Counted from the first letter of the stretch, positions 26,624-35,615 are shown. The stretch: DNA of 64,000 nt from Bin5 sp965200685 (GCA_965200685.1 OZ241379.1:744001-808000), one strand, 5' to 3'. The notes: a model not told the origin generated them from the letters alone. Numbers and translations: made by a program.

Positions 26624-27109
26624 ATGAGCATGACCGTCGCGCGAGTCGAACGTCCATCCTGGGATGAATATTTCCTGCGTATTGCCTTTACTGTGGCAGA
26701 GCGCAGTACCTGTGACCGGGCCCATGTAGGCGCGGTCATTGTTCAGGACAGGCGCATTCTGACCACCGGCTATAACGGTGCGCCGGCTGGCCTGCCCCAT
26801 TGCGACGACGTAGGCCATCTACTGATCGATGGCCGTTGTGTACGTACCCTGCATGCAGAGCAGAACGCTATCATTCAGGCCGCCCTCCATGGCGTCAGTA
26901 CAGGCGGCAGCACGATCTACGTGACCCATCAACCCTGTCTGATATGTGCCAAAATGATCATCAACGCCGGGGTAGAGCAGGTCATATATGCCGGAAATTA
27001 CTCGGACAAAAATAGCCTGCGCTTTCTGAAGGATGCTGGTATCGTCCTGCGCCATATGCCGGTAAATCAACCGCCGGATAGTATACAGTGCCAAGCAGCC
27101 CACTGCTGA
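26624..27109 (+). CDS. Deoxycytidylate (dCMP) deaminase
   Basis: The 161-residue zinc deaminase has HAEQNAI (zinc His77, catalytic Glu79) and PCLICAK (Cys105, Cys108), plus TTGYNGAPAGLPHCDDVGH, which is diagnostic of the dCMP/ComEB deaminase branch. It converts dCMP to dUMP for thymidylate synthesis. The length is normal. Two closely spaced ATGs (26624, 26630) are possible; the first is used. The C-terminal extension after LRHMPVNQP is short and variable. Confidence 0.93.
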   Translation: MSMTVARVERPSWDEYFLRIAFTVAERSTCDRAHVGAVIVQDRRILTTGYNGAPAGLPHCDDVGHLLIDGRCVRTLHAEQNAIIQAALHGVSTGGSTIYVTHQPCLICAKMIINAGVEQVIYAGNYSDKNSLRFLKDAGIVLRHMPVNQPPDSIQCQAAHC

Positions 27110-27132
27110 AGGACTCTGAGGGCCTCTTCTGT

Positions 27133-27858
27133 TTACGCAAGGCCCAAAAGGCGCGCGACATTGCCACCAAGCACCAAGCCTTCAGCTTCCTCGCCTAGGT
27201 TGAGCCGACGAATCGACTCCACCGCGAAATCCATGGGCACACCAGGCCCATTTGAGGCAAAACACACTCGCTCTGGGCCGAGTTCCTGGATAGCTCGCTT
27301 GAGTAGCAGAGGTTCGGCAACCGTGTTCGTGCCGAGATGAACGTTGGAAAAGACTTTCGCCACTTCTATGGCCTCGTCCGTCCCATCCCGGTACCCCATG
27401 TGCTCCATGATGATGGGCACATCCGGATAGCGAGCAGCCACCAGTGCGATCTGGGCTGGCGTGCTGAGCCGAGCACCAGAATGGATGTTCACAGGCAACC
27501 CAAGTTCACATGCCTTGTCCAACACGGGCAACGGCACCTGTCCATAGATCGGATAATTGCAGGCGACTGCCATGAGTTTCAGGATAGGCATGCCCCACTG
27601 TGTGACTGCTGTTTCTAGCTCATCCACTGCAGCTTGACCAAATTTTGGATTGATCTGGCAGCAGCCAATGAGACGCGGCTGATCCTTCACAAATTCTGCC
27701 AAGCCACGATTGTTTGGCTGTTCAATCGGGCCAGCTATCAATACCACAAAGTCGATACCACCTAGGTCGGCGTCCGCTAGGATCTCCGTAACACCATAGA
27801 TCCTGCCATCCACCGGCTTCTGGTCGGTCCAATAGTATTCAAAGTCAATGCGTTTCAT
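27133..27858 (-). CDS. Amidohydrolase-family (COG2159-like) TIM-barrel protein
   Basis: The 241-residue product resembles amidohydrolase_2 proteins such as ACMS decarboxylase relatives. Barrel motifs include CCQINPKFGQAAVDELE, LGLPVNIHSGARLSTP and VPIIMEHMGYRDGTDEAI, ending in GGNVARLLGL, the usual C-terminal signature (GNxxRLLGL). The N-terminal HxH metal motif is not visible: the protein begins MKRIDFEYYW, so activity or metal use may be altered. It is divergently arranged from the trp operon; 501 nt separate it from trpE. Substrate unknown. Confidence 0.75.
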   Translation of the reverse strand: MKRIDFEYYWTDQKPVDGRIYGVTEILADADLGGIDFVVLIAGPIEQPNNRGLAEFVKDQPRLIGCCQINPKFGQAAVDELETAVTQWGMPILKLMAVACNYPIYGQVPLPVLDKACELGLPVNIHSGARLSTPAQIALVAARYPDVPIIMEHMGYRDGTDEAIEVAKVFSNVHLGTNTVAEPLLLKRAIQELGPERVCFASNGPGVPMDFAVESIRRLNLGEEAEGLVLGGNVARLLGLA

Positions 27859-27922
27859 GGTTCACTTTTCCCCTCTTGAATGGAGTACAAATTTTTAGGA
27901 TGAATCTCCGTGCATCCGGGCC

Positions 27923-27951
27923 TTGACAGATCCAGTCAATCCATGTATACT
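27923..27951 (+). promoter_or_regulatory. Consensus promoter of the trp operon
   Basis: TTGACA (27923-27928), a 17-bp spacer and TATACT (27946-27951) predict transcription from about 27958, which starts the T-box leader. Confidence 0.85.
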
Positions 27952-27974
27952 AACAGACAACAATTGTATACAAA

Positions 27975-28329
27975 AGACTGTGAACCGGAATAGTAGTGTT
28001 CAAAGCGGGTTTCAGAGAGTCCCGACACGGTGGAAACGGGACAACAGCGCAGGACATGAATGGGCCGGGGAGTCGATCAGCGAACAGTGGTTGTGAATAG
28101 CCTTAGCTTTCATAGACAACCTTCAGTAGCTGCTTCCGGAGACGTCACCGTTATCAGGGCACTGCAGATCGGAATGTATTTCCCCTGTCTGCAATGAGTG
28201 AGACGGTGCATCTTTCCTGTGTCTCCGATACGGAATGATAACACCGGTCTACATGGGGTGGCACCGCGGGCAACATCCTCGTCCCCAATGGCAGAGTAAA
28301 CGCTCTGTGATTGGAGACGAGGATTTTTT
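27975..28329 (+). promoter_or_regulatory. Tryptophan T-box riboswitch with terminator
   Basis: The leader contains the stem I elements AGTA (near 27992), AGAGAG (near 28014) with GGTGGAAA, and the specifier context GAA-TGG with TGG at 28061-28063 (Trp codon). The T-box proper TGGGGTGGCACCGCGG lies at 28254-28269. Directly after it a terminator stem (28275-28283 with 28316-28324, extended by CCAAT/ATTGG) ends in six Ts. Uncharged tRNA-Trp would pair with the specifier and the T-box bulge, form the antiterminator and allow expression of trpE and following genes. The 27859-28364 gap is explained by this leader and its promoter. Confidence 0.9.
28275..28329 (+). terminator. Regulated terminator of the Trp T-box leader
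   Basis: ATCCTCGTC (28275-28283) pairs with GACGAGGAT (28316-28324), plus five more pairs above one mismatch, and is followed by a T6 run. Its 5' arm lies just after the T-box bulge, so antiterminator and terminator are mutually exclusive. Confidence 0.9.
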
Positions 28330-28364
28330 GATCAAGTACCAGATAAGCGATTAGGAGATAGACA

Positions 28365-29954
28365 ATGGTAACGTATAGCCCATCTCTGGAAGAAGTTCGG
28401 GAGCTGGCCGCCCATGGCAATATGATCCCGATTTTTCGGGAGTTGCCGGCGGATTTGGAAACGCCGGTTTCAGTCTATCTAAAGCTGTGCAACGGGGGCC
28501 CGTCCTTTCTCCTAGAATCAGTAGAAAAGGGAGAGCAGCTGGGCCGCTACAGCTTTTTGGGAGTACATCCGCCCCTGACTCTATGTTCTCAAGGGAATCA
28601 ACTGGTGCTAGGCGCGGCCGATGGCACAGTGTTGGAGCGGTATGAGGGGGATCCATTTGCAACCGTGCGCTGCCTGTTGGCAAACCACCACCCCGTGGAA
28701 GTTCCGGGCCTTCCGCCCTTTTCCGGGGGCGCGGTCGGCTACTTCGGCTATGATACAGTCCGCTTTATTGAGCGGCTGCCCGAGACTGCCCAACGGCAGC
28801 TGTGTATTCCTGACATGCTGCTGCTGTTCAGCGACAATCTGGTGGTCTTCGATCACCTAAAACATAAACTGCTAGTCATTGCCAACATGCGGGTCGGAAA
28901 GCCGAGCTCGCCAGATGGCTCCAGCTTTCGATCCGCAGACGATATGCAAGTCGCCTATGCCGATGCCATCGCTCGCATTGACACGATTATCGCCGCCCTG
29001 CGCAAACCCCTCGTTCCACACCCCCAACAGTGGCAGCCTGATACGAACGCTGAACAGAGCAGCCCAGAATGGCGCAGTAACTTCTCACAGGCGGAATACG
29101 AGACCATTGTACGCCAGGCAAAGGAGTATATCGCCGCTGGCGATATCTTTCAGGTAGTGCCCAGCCAGCGTCTTAGCCGAGAGACGCAGGCCGAACCGTT
29201 TGCAATCTACCGCGCGCTGCGGATGCTGAACCCATCGCCCTATATGTACTTTCTCGAATTCAACGGCGTGGCCGGTCTAGCAGAAGCGTCAGGGAACGAA
29301 GAGCCTCTGTACATCATCGGTTCCAGTCCGGAGATGCACGTGATGCTGGAAGATGGCTGCGCCTACCTGCATCCTATCGCCGGTACTCGCTGGCGGGGCA
29401 AAGATGCAGCCGAGGACGATGCCCTAGCGCAAGAGTTATTGAATGACCCCAAAGAACGGGCGGAACATGTGATGTTGGTGGATTTAGGACGTAACGATCT
29501 CGGGCGGGTGTGCGAGTATGGCACTGTGAAGGTGCCAGAACTGATGGTGACCGAACGCTATAGCCATGTCATGCACATTGTCAGCGATGTGCAGGGCAAG
29601 CTGGCCGCGGGCCACGACGCCATCAGCCTGTTACAAGCGACCTTCCCAGCGGGCACAGTCAGTGGGGCCCCAAAGGTGCGGGCGATGGAGATCATCGAGG
29701 AACTAGAAGGCACTCGCCGAGGGCTGTACGCCGGCGCGGTCGGCTATATCGACTATGACGGCACTATGGATACCTGTATCGCCATTCGCACGATTGTTAT
29801 GCAGGGCAAAACCTGCTATCTACAGGCTGGTGGTGGTGTCGTTGCCGACAGCGACCCCTCGTATGAGTGGAAGGAAACCCTGAATAAGGCGGCAGCTCTT
29901 TCCGCGGCCGTGCAGCGGGCGGAAGAGGCTAACTTGCAGCAGGGCGAAAATTGA
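28365..29954 (+). CDS. trpE: Anthranilate synthase component I
   Basis: The 529-residue chorismate-using subunit converts chorismate and the ammonia from TrpG to anthranilate. The N-terminal regulatory region contains SFLLESVEKGEQLGRYSFLG, which includes the LLES motif involved in Trp feedback binding. The catalytic half has AAGDIFQVVPSQRLSRET, GTRWRGKD, MLVDLGRNDLGRVCEYG, HIVSDVQGKL and GTVSGAPKVRAMEIIEELE. The length is normal. TAGGAGAT precedes the ATG. It is the first gene of the T-box-controlled operon; TrpG is encoded downstream after trpS. Confidence 0.97.
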   Translation: MVTYSPSLEEVRELAAHGNMIPIFRELPADLETPVSVYLKLCNGGPSFLLESVEKGEQLGRYSFLGVHPPLTLCSQGNQLVLGAADGTVLERYEGDPFATVRCLLANHHPVEVPGLPPFSGGAVGYFGYDTVRFIERLPETAQRQLCIPDMLLLFSDNLVVFDHLKHKLLVIANMRVGKPSSPDGSSFRSADDMQVAYADAIARIDTIIAALRKPLVPHPQQWQPDTNAEQSSPEWRSNFSQAEYETIVRQAKEYIAAGDIFQVVPSQRLSRETQAEPFAIYRALRMLNPSPYMYFLEFNGVAGLAEASGNEEPLYIIGSSPEMHVMLEDGCAYLHPIAGTRWRGKDAAEDDALAQELLNDPKERAEHVMLVDLGRNDLGRVCEYGTVKVPELMVTERYSHVMHIVSDVQGKLAAGHDAISLLQATFPAGTVSGAPKVRAMEIIEELEGTRRGLYAGAVGYIDYDGTMDTCIAIRTIVMQGKTCYLQAGGGVVADSDPSYEWKETLNKAAALSAAVQRAEEANLQQGEN

Positions 29955-29982
29955 TATAAATTCTAACCAAAATTTATAATAC

Positions 29983-30520
29983 GCACAGACATCCATCAAA
30001 GGAAGCTGGGAAAAAATCAGGTGTTCATCCGGCCACAATGCGAAGATGAGCCGATAAGGGCCGGATATCGTATGTGCGAACGCCTGGTGGACACAGGAGA
30101 TATGACATTGACGAATTTCTCGGAATTTGCTATTGCCGAGTTGAGTGTGCCAAGCAACGAGACGACCTCAACAGGAAAGTCGAATACATGCAAAGCCGCT
30201 ACCCAGACGTGGAAGTCGTCACAGACGTCGGCAGTGGACTCAACTTCAAAAGACGAGGGCTGCTATCCCTACTGGACAGACTACACCGCGGAGAAAAGCT
30301 CACGATTGTGGTTGCCTACAGAGACCGTCTTGCGCGATTTGGAACAGATCTCATCGAGCGACTCATCGAACAAAACGGTGGCCAACTCGTGGTTCTCAAC
30401 TAGGTTACACACAGCCCCCCGCGGGGACTTGCGGAGGATCTTCACGCCATCCTCAACGAGTTCTCTGCACGCCTCTAGGGAGCGCGTCGTTACAGTAACC
30501 AAATCAAAGCGGATCCGCAT
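29983..30520 (+). pseudogene. IS607-type serine recombinase TnpA, interrupted by stops
   Basis: One continuous frame reads KEAGKKSGVHPATMRR-stop-ADKGRISYVRTPGGHRRYD, then the resolvase core YCRVECAKQRDDLNRKVEY and VVAYRDRLARFG, then LVVLN-stop and FSARL-stop-GARRYSNQIK. The first stop (TGA at 30047) replaces the Trp of the MerR-like helix-turn-helix RRW; two TAGs lie at 30401 and 30476. No frameshift is needed, only nonsense changes. No start codon remains at the N-terminus. The intact family protein catalyses serine-recombinase transposition. Confidence 0.75.
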
Positions 30521-31669
30521 TTATCCCAATGCGGAACAGAGGGACATGATTCGGAACGAGTGGTTTCGGGCCAGCCGCTATGTATACAACCAGTGTGTTG
30601 AGTACCTCAACAAGGGCAATGCAAACGACTGGCAATATATCAAGGCGAATATGAAGACATTGTTCGTGTGGTACGATTGGCTCAATGACGTACCCTATCA
30701 GATCAAGGGGCAGGCTGTAAAAGACGCCTGCAAAGCTGTGGAGACAGAGACGTGTAAGGCTGCCCAGACTGGCGAACCCTTCGACATGAAGTTCAGAGCA
30801 AGGAAGCACCCGAAGCAGTCGTGTTTCATCCCCAAGACAGCAGTAAAAGAGCGCGGCGTGTATGTTCGCATACTACAAGGCACTCTGCTGCGGCGTGAAG
30901 AGTTACCAAGGGACCTGAAGGACTGCCGGCTAGTCCTAGACAATGGTCGCTACTTTTTAGTATGCCCGTATGAGGAGAGACACCACGTAGCCGAGACCCA
31001 AGGGCGTGTTGTCGCACTCGATCCAGGCATCCGTTCGTTCCTGACGTTCTATTCTGAAACCAGTTGTGGTTGGCTAGGTCGTGGTGATTTCGGTCAGATT
31101 CAACGCTTGTGTACGCACCTTGACAATGTGTTAAGCGATTTGTCAAAGACCAAGGGCAAGCGTCGGCAGCGTCTCCGCAAGGCTGCTGCCCGATTGCGTG
31201 TGAAGATACAGAATCTGGTTGATGAACTTCACCACAAGGCTGCCCGCTATCTGGTGGATAATTTCGACATCATTCTGCTGCCCACGTTTGAAACCAAGAA
31301 TATGGTAAAGCGTGGTACGCGTAAAATACGCAAAAAGACAGCTAGTTTGGCACGAGAAATTTTGACTTTATCTGAATGAGGACAAAATTTTCTGTGCCAA
31401 AAATGATGATGACCTTTGCTCACTATCGCTTCAAGCAGTTCTTGAAGCACAAAGCCCACGAGACCGGTAAGCTGGTGCTTGATGTGAATGAAGCCTATAC
31501 ATCGAAAACGTGTAGCTGGACAGGCGAAGTCAAGAACAATCTAGGTGGCGCAAAGGTGATGGTCGGGAGAGATGGCCAACGCATGGATAGAGACATCAAT
31601 GGCGCGCGTGGGATATTCCTGCGCGCTTTGGGAGATACCCCCGCGCTACAAGCGTGCGTTGTTGAATGA
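30495..31669 (+). pseudogene. TnpB (IS200/IS605-type RNA-guided nuclease), disrupted by a 56-bp insertion
   Basis: The frame from about 30495 reads TVTKSKRIRIYPNAEQRDMI, then the RuvC Asp in VVALDPGIRSFLTFYSE and the RuvC Glu in LLPTFETKNMVKRG, and stops at 31377. After the insertion (31346-31401) it continues in another phase with MMMTFAHYRFKQFLKHKA, EAYTSKTCSWTGE and the final RuvC Asp in MDRDINGARGIFLRAL. Removing exactly 56 bp restores RKIRKKTARMMMTFAHYRF, the normal TnpB sequence. All three catalytic acids survive. No good start codon is found; it may begin upstream in the tnpA overlap. TnpB normally uses an RNA from its 3' end as guide; that RNA would lie near 31600-31750. Confidence 0.8.
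31346..31401. repeat. 56-bp palindromic miniature insertion inside tnpB
   Basis: Arms at 31346-31366 and 31381-31401 are 21-bp inverted repeats (17 of 21 match; both end TTTGGCAC outward) around a 14-nt AT-rich loop. Its length of 56 shifts the tnpB frame and adds an in-frame TGA. It codes for nothing and resembles a MITE- or REPIN-like hairpin element. No other copy is visible in the window. Confidence 0.65.
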
Positions 31670-31811
31670 ATTCTGCAAACTTACACAGATTCACTCAACA
31701 AAAATGTATCGGGATTTGAAACGTGAAGGTCCTTTTGATTCTTACGCCGGTCTGCCAACTGACATTCGACAGCGCACAATTCACAATCAATACCCTTGCG
31801 TGGAGGGACCT

Positions 31812-32900
31812 ATGACACAGAAAAAAAGAATTCTCACCGGTGACAGACCAACGGGTAAGCTACATTTAGGCCATTACGTGGGCAGTCTGCAGTACCGGCT
31901 GGCATTTCAGGAGGAGTATCGCTGCTTTTTCATTATAGCCGACCTCCATATGCTGACCACGAAACCCTCCAAGGAGGACATCTCGCAGATCGGAGAGAAT
32001 GCCAAGGAGATCGTTCTCGATCACCTAGCCATTGGCCTCGATCCAGAGAAAGTAACCTTCTATCTGCAGTCCGCGGTCCATGAAATCTATGAAATACAGC
32101 TAATCCTCAGCGGTATGGTGACCATAGAACGCCTGCAACAGTTACCCTCAATCAAAGATATGGCCAATGCTGCCGGGTTGGAGCAAATGCCCTATAACCT
32201 GCTCGGCTATCCAGTGCTGCAGGCCGCGGACATTCTCATGCCCCGCGCGCATCTGGTCCCAGTAGGCAAGGACAATGAATCCCACATTGAGATCAGCCGA
32301 CAGATCGCCCGCCGCTTCAATAACGCCTACAACGAAGTCTTCCCTCTACCGCAAGCACATGTGGTCGGCGGTACTCTCGTAGGCACAGATGGCCAGGCCA
32401 AAATGAGCAAGAGCTTAGGCAATGCAGTTCTTCTCAGCGACGATTCAGCAACTGTCAAGAGACGGGTCATGAGCATGTACACGGATCCCAACCGCATCCG
32501 CGCGGACATTCCCGGAACCGTTGAGGGCAACCCGGTCTTCATCTATCATGACAGATTTAACCCCAACAAAGCGGAAGTGGAAGATCTGAAGAGCCGCTAC
32601 CGGGCAGGCAGAGTCGGCGATGTGGAGGTGAAGACGAAGCTCTACAGCGCGCTGGAGAACTTCCTAGAGCCAATCCGTAAACGCCGGGCCTTCTATGCAG
32701 AGCAGACTGGTTTCGTTGATCAGTTACTCTATGAAGGGACCCAACGGGCCCAAGAAGAAGCCCGGCTAACACTGCTGGAAATGAAGAAAGCCATGGGGTT
32801 GAGCGGTGTGTGGAACCGCATTCGCCGCGCGCATGAACGCCGCCAAAAGAAGCTGGCCAAATTGAGCACGGAAGATTCGGGAAAAGGAGCGACGCTGTGA
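31812..32900 (+). CDS. trpS: Tryptophanyl-tRNA synthetase
   Basis: The 362-residue class I synthetase charges tRNA-Trp. The HIGH signature is LHLGHYVG (His18-Leu-Gly-His21) and the KMSKS signature is AKMSKSLGN near residue 197. GYPVLQAADILMPRAHLVPVG and GKDNESHIEISRQIARRFN are further family blocks. The ATG at 31812 is set by GGAGGG at 31802-31807; longer in-frame readings into the IS element are spurious. Having trpS in a T-box-controlled biosynthetic operon ties charging and synthesis of Trp to tRNA-Trp status. Its last codons overlap trpG. Confidence 0.96.
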   Translation: MTQKKRILTGDRPTGKLHLGHYVGSLQYRLAFQEEYRCFFIIADLHMLTTKPSKEDISQIGENAKEIVLDHLAIGLDPEKVTFYLQSAVHEIYEIQLILSGMVTIERLQQLPSIKDMANAAGLEQMPYNLLGYPVLQAADILMPRAHLVPVGKDNESHIEISRQIARRFNNAYNEVFPLPQAHVVGGTLVGTDGQAKMSKSLGNAVLLSDDSATVKRRVMSMYTDPNRIRADIPGTVEGNPVFIYHDRFNPNKAEVEDLKSRYRAGRVGDVEVKTKLYSALENFLEPIRKRRAFYAEQTGFVDQLLYEGTQRAQEEARLTLLEMKKAMGLSGVWNRIRRAHERRQKKLAKLSTEDSGKGATL

Positions 32901-33493
32901 TCGCTGTCATCGACAATTACGATAGTTTCACGTACAATCTCGTACAGTTTTTGGGAGAAATCGTCAACGAGACACCCTTACCCGGCGGGCAAGACGCGAA
33001 CCGCATTCAGGTCTGGCGCAATGACGCCATTGACGCCGAGGCGTTGGTGGAGAAGAAGCCGAATCATGTTATCATCAGCCCTGGTCCTGGCACACCACAA
33101 AAGGACAGCGGCATCACCAATGACATCATCCGCTATTTGGGGGACCAGACGCCAATTCTAGGCGTTTGCTTGGGGCAGCAGTGCATCGGGTATGTACATG
33201 GTGGCACTGTTGTGCGCGCCCCACGGCTGATGCACGGGAAGACCAGCCCCATTTATCATAAGGACACGACACTGTTTCAGGGGATTCCAAGCCCCTTTAC
33301 CGCTACCCGCTATCATAGCCTGATTGTGCAGGAGCCTCTGCCAGCAGCCCTGATGGCAACCGCGTTCACGACCGAAGGCGAGTTGATGGGTGTGCAACAC
33401 CGCTCCCAACCGACCTTCGGCGTACAGTTCCATCCGGAGAGTATCCTGACCCAATACGGACATGATCTGTTGCGAAACTTCCTCAAGGTATGA
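32897..33493 (+). CDS. trpG: Anthranilate synthase component II (glutamine amidotransferase)
   Basis: The 198-residue class I amidotransferase supplies ammonia to TrpE. It begins MIAVIDNYDSFTYNLVQFLG, has the oxyanion and nucleophile region ISPGPGTPQKDSG and GVCLGQQCIGYVHGG (catalytic Cys), and the His-Glu pair in FGVQFHPESILTQYG. The GTG start overlaps the trpS stop (GTGA) and has AAGGAG upstream, indicating coupling. The protein ends normally at LLRNFLKV. Confidence 0.96.
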   Translation: MIAVIDNYDSFTYNLVQFLGEIVNETPLPGGQDANRIQVWRNDAIDAEALVEKKPNHVIISPGPGTPQKDSGITNDIIRYLGDQTPILGVCLGQQCIGYVHGGTVVRAPRLMHGKTSPIYHKDTTLFQGIPSPFTATRYHSLIVQEPLPAALMATAFTTEGELMGVQHRSQPTFGVQFHPESILTQYGHDLLRNFLKV

Positions 33494-33503
33494 TCCAAGC
33501 GGC

Positions 33504-34544
33504 ATGATCCCTTGGACACAGGCACTTCATGCCTATCTCACCAATGCCCCGTCCAGTCGCTTACGTCACAAAGAAGTGACGATCCTTGACCAGTGGCAGG
33601 GGCGTGATAATCTGCTGTGGCGGGTGCGTAGCAGCGATGGCATTGACGCTGTTGTGAAGATGTTCACTGATGCTGGCCAGGCTCGTAGTCGTCGCCAATT
33701 CAGCGGCCAGGAGCAGTTCGCAGCACCCGGCCTCGCGCCAGAGCCGCTCTGGTATGACCGCTACCCACAAGGGCTACCCCGTCAGATCCTGGTCTATCGT
33801 TGGGTAGATGGAGAAACATTACAGTGGACCGACCCATACCAGCGGGCAGCTCTCGCGGCAACAGTGGCACATATCCACCGTAGCAATGGGCCTAGGGTGC
33901 AGCGTCTCAGCCCGCACCCACTGAATCTGCTCACATTTTGGCAGATATGGCAGGCTAACGAAACGCCATTGAAGACCTGGATTTCGCCAAAATCTGCCCC
34001 CTTGGTGGCAGACCTTCTCGCAGCCCTGTGGGCCGCGGCCCATAAAGCCCTAGACACAGCCCTGCCATTGTTCGGAGAGACTGTCCCGACCCCGATTCAC
34101 GGAGAGCTTGCAGCGGAAAACTGTCTGTTCCAACGAGGCCGTGTCCTGCTCGTGGATTGGGAGTTCTTTGGATTGGGCGATCCGGCCCAGGAGATCGCCC
34201 GCCTTCTCTTCTACAACGGAAATTGGCAGGATAGGCAGGAAGAGTGGTGGGAGGCATATGGGTCTGGCAATCCCGACCCGAGCCTAGTGCCTCGAGTCGA
34301 ATTATATATACGATTGCTCAACTTGCAGGCGGTCATATTCCTGCTAGAAGGCATACGTACCACTTCTGTAGAGCCGGAGTACGACTCCTTTCTCATCAAG
34401 GCATTGAGCATGGCCTGGCACCGCTCCTTAGAGATGTGGGGAGTGCCGCTGAGCGAGGGCGACGGATCCACATTGGAACATGAACTTGTACAGTTACTGG
34501 ACTTGCAGCGAGCCGGACATGAAGCAGTGCCGGCCCGCACGTGA
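33504..34544 (+). CDS. Aminoglycoside phosphotransferase/choline kinase-like protein
   Basis: The 346-residue APH-family kinase fold has an N-lobe with NLLWRVRSSDGIDAVVKMF (ATP lysine). The catalytic loop is HGELAAENCLF, with Glu at the position of the usual Asp, and the metal site is LLVDWEFFGLGDPAQEIARL. It probably phosphorylates a small metabolite; nothing points to antibiotic resistance. It sits between trpG and trpD, 10 nt after trpG. The upstream reading from 33462 overlaps trpG, so ATG 33504 is preferred. Its connection to Trp metabolism is unknown. Confidence 0.72.
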   Translation: MIPWTQALHAYLTNAPSSRLRHKEVTILDQWQGRDNLLWRVRSSDGIDAVVKMFTDAGQARSRRQFSGQEQFAAPGLAPEPLWYDRYPQGLPRQILVYRWVDGETLQWTDPYQRAALAATVAHIHRSNGPRVQRLSPHPLNLLTFWQIWQANETPLKTWISPKSAPLVADLLAALWAAAHKALDTALPLFGETVPTPIHGELAAENCLFQRGRVLLVDWEFFGLGDPAQEIARLLFYNGNWQDRQEEWWEAYGSGNPDPSLVPRVELYIRLLNLQAVIFLLEGIRTTSVEPEYDSFLIKALSMAWHRSLEMWGVPLSEGDGSTLEHELVQLLDLQRAGHEAVPART

Positions 34545-34559
34545 CAGGAGAAAAAACCA

Positions 34560-35615
34560 ATGGCATTACCCATTCACCAAGCCTTGGAATCGATCTTCGC
34601 CGGGCAAGACCTGAGTGCTGGTGTAGCTGATGCGGCCATGACACAGATTATGAGCGGCCAAGCTACCGATGCACAGATCGGTGCCTTTTTGGCCGCTCTG
34701 CGGCAGAAAGGAGAAACTGTCGCTGAAATCATGGGCTGTGCCCAAGCCATGAAACGCGTCGCCGTACAGGTACGGCCCGATCTCAATGGGCAGCGTCTTC
34801 TGGACACCTGCGGCACTGGCGGGGACCAGACCGGTACGTTCAACATCAGTACAACTGTCGCCTTCGTCGTGGCTGGGGCCGGCGAAAAAGTAGCAAAACA
34901 CGGCAACCGTTCTGCCAGTAGCAGATGTGGGAGTGCGGATGTACTGGAAGAGTTGGGCGTCAATCTGAACCTGGGCCCGGATCAAGTAGCGACATGCATT
35001 GAGGAAATCGGCATCGGTTTCCTGTTCGCTCCTCTCTACCACCCAGCCATGAAATACGCCATCGGCCCCCGCCGGGAATTGGCACTCCGCACAGTTTTCA
35101 ATATTCTCGGACCCTTGACAAACCCAGCCAATGCCACACACCAAGTCATCGGTGTGGCCAGCCCCAGCCTGACGGAGCCAATGGCACATGTGTTAGACCA
35201 GATGGGAAGCAGTGCTGCCTTTGTCGTCCATGGAACGACAAACGACGGGCGCGGTGTGGACGAACTCACGACCACAGGACCCAATCGGGTCAGCCATCTC
35301 CGCAACGGTAGTGTCCATACGAGCGAATTGGCCGGGGCGGATCTCGGCCTGCCGCCCGCATCCCTAGACGATCTGCTAGGCGGAGATGCCTCCCAAAATG
35401 CAGCCATTACCCGAGGCATTCTCAGCGGTGAACTCCATGGACCCAAGCGGGATGTGGTCCTCTTGAATGCGGCCGCGGCCCTGGCCACAGAAAGCGGCAA
35501 CTGGCAGGCCGGTCTGGCCGCAGCAACCCAGTCCATTAACAGCCGCGCGGCGCAAAATGTGTTGGACGCACTGATCGAGAAGACCCAGGGCTACAGTGAT
35601 GAGCAAAATGGCTAA
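34560..35615 (+). CDS. trpD: Anthranilate phosphoribosyltransferase
   Basis: The 351-residue enzyme transfers phosphoribose from PRPP to anthranilate. The PRPP-binding loop is DTCGTGGDQTGTFNIST, followed by VAKHGNRSASSRCGSADVLEELG. The second metal motif region is VVHGTTNDGRGVDELTTTGPN, ending at the conserved Asp-Glu. The hinge FLFAPLYHPAMKYAIGPRRELALRT is typical. AGGAG lies 6-10 nt upstream of the ATG. Its end overlaps the start of trpC. Confidence 0.97.
   Translation: MALPIHQALESIFAGQDLSAGVADAAMTQIMSGQATDAQIGAFLAALRQKGETVAEIMGCAQAMKRVAVQVRPDLNGQRLLDTCGTGGDQTGTFNISTTVAFVVAGAGEKVAKHGNRSASSRCGSADVLEELGVNLNLGPDQVATCIEEIGIGFLFAPLYHPAMKYAIGPRRELALRTVFNILGPLTNPANATHQVIGVASPSLTEPMAHVLDQMGSSAAFVVHGTTNDGRGVDELTTTGPNRVSHLRNGSVHTSELAGADLGLPPASLDDLLGGDASQNAAITRGILSGELHGPKRDVVLLNAAAALATESGNWQAGLAAATQSINSRAAQNVLDALIEKTQGYSDEQNG

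Larger units (their letters stand above)
29955..31700 (+). mobile_element. Degenerate IS607-family element between trpE and trpS
   Basis: A serine-recombinase tnpA remnant followed by an overlapping-frame tnpB is the IS607 arrangement. Exact ends are not determined, because this family makes no inverted repeats or clear target duplications; the right end may extend to about 31790. Multiple stops in tnpA and an insertion in tnpB show that it is no longer autonomous. It lies within an otherwise co-directional trp operon in the sense orientation, without a visible terminator. Confidence 0.7.

Noticed and set aside
30021..30480. N-terminal half of a 452-codon ORF fused to TnpB
   Set aside because: The Ser/Thr-rich part is an off-frame reading of the recombinase pseudogene; only the part after about 30495 is TnpB.
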